64,000 nt of DNA from Niabella sp. (GTDB lineage: Bacteria; Bacteroidota; Bacteroidia; Chitinophagales; Chitinophagaceae), in NCBI RefSeq assembly GCF_030150205.1, contig NZ_JASLGT010000010.1, positions 34,512-98,511 of the forward strand, read 5' to 3'. Each line of letters begins with the position of its first letter. Positions within the stretch are counted from its first letter, which is position 1. The notes beneath the pieces are model-generated. The model ran no database searches, had not been told where the DNA came from, and worked only from the letters and a program-made list of their open reading frames with translations. This document shows positions 61,515 to 64,000 of the stretch, in pieces. A program made the position numbers and the translations under genes.

Positions 61515-62735
61515 TTAGTTCCACTCCAGGATGTTATTGAACAGATATTCGTCCGGATTGTCAAGATACTTCTTGGCGGCTTCTTTATCTGCATCTGTCA
61601 GATAGTGCAGCGCATTTGCAAATACGGTCTGTGTATCTGCGCTTTGCATATCGATCAAACGGGGTTTTACCTTGCCTTTTTCATCTGCTACATCTTTGAG
61701 GTAAAGCGGTTTAACGTTTCCGGTTGCGTCAACAGTAACCACGGCACCCGTAACCGTTTGATCAAAAAGTTGCTTTACACCCATTCCAAGGTAGGTACAA
61801 TATTCCAGGTCGAAAGCGGTGGGAGCCAGGCAACGGAGTTCATACCCCAATTCTACCGGGCGGCTTTTTACGGAAATATTCAGTTTTTTTAATTCGTTCT
61901 GTAAAAGAATGTTGTAGATATGCGCCTTGCTTACGTTTCCAAGTTCGGGATGACCGTGATCATCGTAAGTGAACTGGATGCCGGATGCCGTAATATCATC
62001 ATCGCTCATAAAATGGAATACCCCTTCACTTACAACGGCAACGCCATAAGGAATTTCCAGGATATTTCTTTTTACGATGGAAGAAACGATCAGTTTGGTG
62101 ATCTTATCCAGCGTCAGTTTGGTTTTGTTGAACATTTCGGGGATCACGATCATCGGGTAATGACAGGCAACACCAATACCGAAAGCCAGGTGACCGGCTT
62201 CACGGCCCATGGCCGAAACAACAAACCAGTTACCGGAGGTGCGGGCATCTTCGTAAATGGTTTTGCCCAGTTTTACACCTTCTTCCCGTGCACTCTGGTA
62301 GCCGAATGTAGGCTGACCATAAGGAAGCGGAAGATCGTTGTCGATGGTTTTGGGAACGTGAATGTTTTGAACAGGCACGTTTTTGTTCCTGAGGAAAGTG
62401 GCAATCCGGTTAGCGGTAGAAGCCGTATCGTCGCCCCCGATGGTTACCAGTAATTTTATATTGTTTTTTTCAAAGAATTCGCTTGTAAACTCGTCATCTT
62501 TTGGTTTGTACCGGCTCATACGCAGAAAAGAACCTCCGCGGCTAAAGATGTCATCCGCCAGTTTAAAATCGATGTCGGTGGTAACTCCTTTCCCGTTAAA
62601 AAGGTTTTTATAACCATCGTGCAAACCAATTACCCGGTAGCCATCTTTCAAAAACGTTTTAGCTACAGAACCGATCACCGTGTTGATACCGGGTGCAGGA
62701 CCACCGCCGGCAAGAATTACAATACTTTTCTCCAT
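61515..62735 (-). CDS. 6-phosphofructokinase, PPi-dependent type by active-site residues
   Basis: Phosphorylates fructose-6-phosphate. The PFK fold is clear: ILAGGGPAPGINTVIGSVAK, TIGGDDTASTANRIATFL and HVPKTIDNDLPLPYG. Residues 100-103 are GGDD and residues 128-134 are PKTIDND. In ATP-dependent PFK the matching positions are GGDG and a Gly before TIDND, while Asp and Lys there are the known mark of PPi-dependent enzymes. So PPi as phosphoryl donor is the likely reading. Length 406 aa also fits that group. It neighbours pyk but is separately terminated. A TATATTTG box lies 26 nt upstream. Confidence 0.9.
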   Translation of the reverse strand: MEKSIVILAGGGPAPGINTVIGSVAKTFLKDGYRVIGLHDGYKNLFNGKGVTTDIDFKLADDIFSRGGSFLRMSRYKPKDDEFTSEFFEKNNIKLLVTIGGDDTASTANRIATFLRNKNVPVQNIHVPKTIDNDLPLPYGQPTFGYQSAREEGVKLGKTIYEDARTSGNWFVVSAMGREAGHLAFGIGVACHYPMIVIPEMFNKTKLTLDKITKLIVSSIVKRNILEIPYGVAVVSEGVFHFMSDDDITASGIQFTYDDHGHPELGNVSKAHIYNILLQNELKKLNISVKSRPVELGYELRCLAPTAFDLEYCTYLGMGVKQLFDQTVTGAVVTVDATGNVKPLYLKDVADEKGKVKPRLIDMQSADTQTVFANALHYLTDADKEAAKKYLDNPDEYLFNNILEWN

Positions 62736-63107
62736 ATAAAATTTATTATAACTTAAGTGCGCAAATATAAGAGAAATTGATTTTTATTCTGTTGTGTTTG
62801 TAGTTATTTAAAGATTATTAAATCTTAACGGTCGTTTGTGAAAAATATTTAAACGAAAGGGGGCATACAATCGTTAGCGGGAATGAAGCGGGTCCGTAGC
62901 GTATTTCTATATTCTGGTAAATAGGAAGTTCTCTGGGCAACCGTGTACCAGGTTTGTCAAGTCATAGTTTACACCTGCCGGAAGAGTTGGCGACTGGCAG
63001 GCCCCCGTCCTTACGTCTTTTGAGTTAGATTGGTTTTCCCGTTTTTGTTGAAATATGCGCGGGTTGTGGCAATGCCCGGCCCGGAATAACGGCCGCGTGC
63101 CTTAGGG
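62736..63107. other. Intergenic region between the transposase gene and pfk
   Basis: A 372-nt gap. Its left end is AT-rich and carries the pfk promoter candidate (62762-62769). The rest has higher GC; I see no gene, inverted repeat or RNA in it. Confidence 0.4.
62762..62769 (-). promoter_or_regulatory. Candidate -7 box (TATATTTG) for pfk
   Basis: Exact TAnnTTTG match, 26 nt upstream of the pfk ATG. No clear -33 TTTG. Confidence 0.5.
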
Positions 63108-63566
63108 TCAGCACCATTCAAACAAATATTTTTCATCAAAAGGAATGTCAAATGTGTTCAGGAATTCCACATATTCGGTTTTGAATGTTTTCCTTTGATG
63201 ATGTGCTTCCTGGTTTAAAATATAATTGTATACCTGTTCAATTTGTGAATGGGCATAGGAAAAAGCTCCGAATCCTTCCTGCCAGGAAAATTTGCCATTG
63301 ACGAGGTGCCGGTCATTGATGAAATTTGAGGAATTGTTTTTGATATCTCTTACAAGGTCTGAAATGGCCATGGCCGGTCGCAATCCTACAAAAATATGCA
63401 GGTGATCCGGCATGCCGTTTACGATAATCGGTTTTTGCCCCTTGCCTTTGATAATTCCTGCGATATACTTATGGAGCGCATCTTTCCAGGCGGGGTGAAT
63501 CAGGTTTTGCCGGACTTTTACGGCAAAAACTATCTGAATGTAGATTTGGGAATAGGTTCCAGCCAT
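63108..63566 (-). CDS. IS200/IS605-like Y1 transposase, stand-alone (RAYT-like)
   Basis: HUH/Y1 single-strand transposase of 152 residues. It begins MAGTYSQIYIQIVFAVKVRQ. The HUH motif is MPDHLHIFVGLRPAM and the catalytic Tyr is in SQIEQVYNYILNQEAHHQ. There is no TnpB partner gene beside it. A CCCC/GGGG palindrome lies 32 nt upstream of its start. Stand-alone Y1 proteins with nearby REP-like palindromes are RAYT-type, usually domesticated or managing small repeats and not moving whole elements. That reading is inference. Confidence 0.88.
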   Translation of the reverse strand: MAGTYSQIYIQIVFAVKVRQNLIHPAWKDALHKYIAGIIKGKGQKPIIVNGMPDHLHIFVGLRPAMAISDLVRDIKNNSSNFINDRHLVNGKFSWQEGFGAFSYAHSQIEQVYNYILNQEAHHQRKTFKTEYVEFLNTFDIPFDEKYLFEWC

Positions 63567-63597
63567 GATTTTGGTTTTTTATAGGTTATAAAATGCC

Positions 63598-63610
63598 ACC
63601 CCTTCGGGGT
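63598..63610. repeat. REP-like palindrome beside the Y1 transposase gene
   Basis: ACCCC TTC GGGGT forms a compact hairpin 32 nt from the transposase start. A second small hairpin, AGTCC TTT GGACT, lies at 63646-63658. Y1 transposases bind such hairpins. Confidence 0.55.
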
Positions 63611-63705
63611 TTTGTCCGCGTCAACGTTGGTGCTATAATTATATCAGTCCTTTGGACTTTTTGTGACGAATTGTTTCTGGTTTTGAAGTTAACAAATTTT
63701 AAATA

Positions 63706-64000
63706 ACCCAAGTTGCTAGTTATAAAAGAATAAAAAGAGAAAGCATGTTATAATAATTTTGGATTACCACATCTAAAAAACTATAGCCATGCTTTCAGAC
63801 AGTAAAATTATAGCTCTTTATTGTATTGTAGATGATATTTTAAAGTCGTTGCAGCATAGCGAGGATTTGCGAGTAAGGGTAAGCGATGCAGAAATTATCA
63901 CCACGGCATTTGTATCAGCCTTGTATTTTGGAGGCCATCAGGACAACGCCCGCCATTTTATGAAGCTGAAAGGATATGTGCCTGATATGCTGGACAAATC
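63706..64000 (+). mobile_element. IS982-family insertion sequence, left part, truncated by window end
   Basis: The open frame from 63789 encodes an IS982-type transposase N-terminus. A candidate left terminus is ACCCAAGTTGCTAG at 63706, giving a lead of 83 nt. The right end is outside the window, so the terminal repeat cannot be confirmed. Confidence 0.7.
63789..64000 (+). CDS. IS982-family transposase, 3' end outside the window
   Basis: The first 70 codons are visible, beginning MLSDSKIIALYCIVDDILKS. RVRVSDAEIITTAFVSALYF followed by GGHQDNARHFM is the characteristic IS982 N-terminal region. The catalytic DDE residues would lie beyond the window end, so activity cannot be judged. The frame is intact as far as it goes. 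It lies 223 nt right of the Y1 transposase on the opposite strand. Confidence 0.85.
   Translation, partial: MLSDSKIIALYCIVDDILKSLQHSEDLRVRVSDAEIITTAFVSALYFGGHQDNARHFMKLKGYVPDMLDK

Overview
This window looks like a chromosomal segment of an aerobic Bacteroidota, most likely family Chitinophagaceae. That assignment is inferred from gene content. The signs are a Bacteroidota-type cbb3 oxidase tail (ccoP, ccoG, ccoH, TauE/SafE-like), an ECF sigma factor next to a SusC/TonB-flavoured anti-sigma protein, a futalosine-route menaquinone gene (mqnA), a likely PPi-type phosphofructokinase, few Shine-Dalgarno sites, and -7 boxes of the TAnnTTTG type before several genes. Most of the window is ordinary housekeeping sequence. 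I saw no rRNA, tRNA or CRISPR array.

Layout. 0-4 kb: end of the cbb3 oxidase operon. 4-9 kb: a small secreted protein, a transglutaminase-like protein, an MscS channel, a sulfatase and a DUF1080 protein. 9-11.1 kb: ECF sigma and anti-sigma pair. 11.5-21.4 kb: metabolic and cell-wall genes (VIT-like transporter, rocD, ispE, bifunctional nuclease, pgi, threonine aldolase, an L,D-transpeptidase/TonB-C fusion, aspartate kinase). 21.5-22.4 kb: a non-coding array of six about 100-nt repeats in two subtypes. 22.5-25 kb: an ABC ATPase with no permease, then a convergent AAA ATPase preceded by two near-identical spaced palindromes. 25-31 kb: FKBP, YfiT-like, NUDIX, pdxH, MFS pump, carA and a queuosine-precursor transporter.

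31-44 kb is a surface-glycan locus: a YfhO-type membrane protein, four glycosyltransferases and a compact operon rfbF-rfbG-RmlC-like epimerase-sugar C-methyltransferase-SDR reductase. With no 3-dehydratase (rfbH) in view, this set predicts a CDP-linked 3-C-methyl-6-deoxyhexose. A divergent sugar O-methyltransferase and a rhamnosyltransferase-like GT2 adjoin it. 44-50 kb is a catabolic module: a GH106-like rhamnosidase and an arabinose/fucose-isomerase-like protein, with a divergent AraC regulator.

50-63 kb: mqnA, purB, two tandem Cys-motif paralogues (one split by a frameshift), an M28 peptidase, prfC, a serine hydrolase with a Lys/Ala/Pro-rich tail, serA, pyk and a PPi-type pfk. The right edge (63.1-64 kb) holds mobile DNA: a lone IS200/IS605-like (RAYT-like) transposase with an adjacent palindrome, and the first 70 codons of an IS982-family transposase cut by the window end.

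The best candidates for something undescribed are the CDP branched-sugar operon, the 21.5-22.4 kb repeat array, the paired 17-nt-spaced palindromes at the AAA ATPase, and the split Cys-motif gene.
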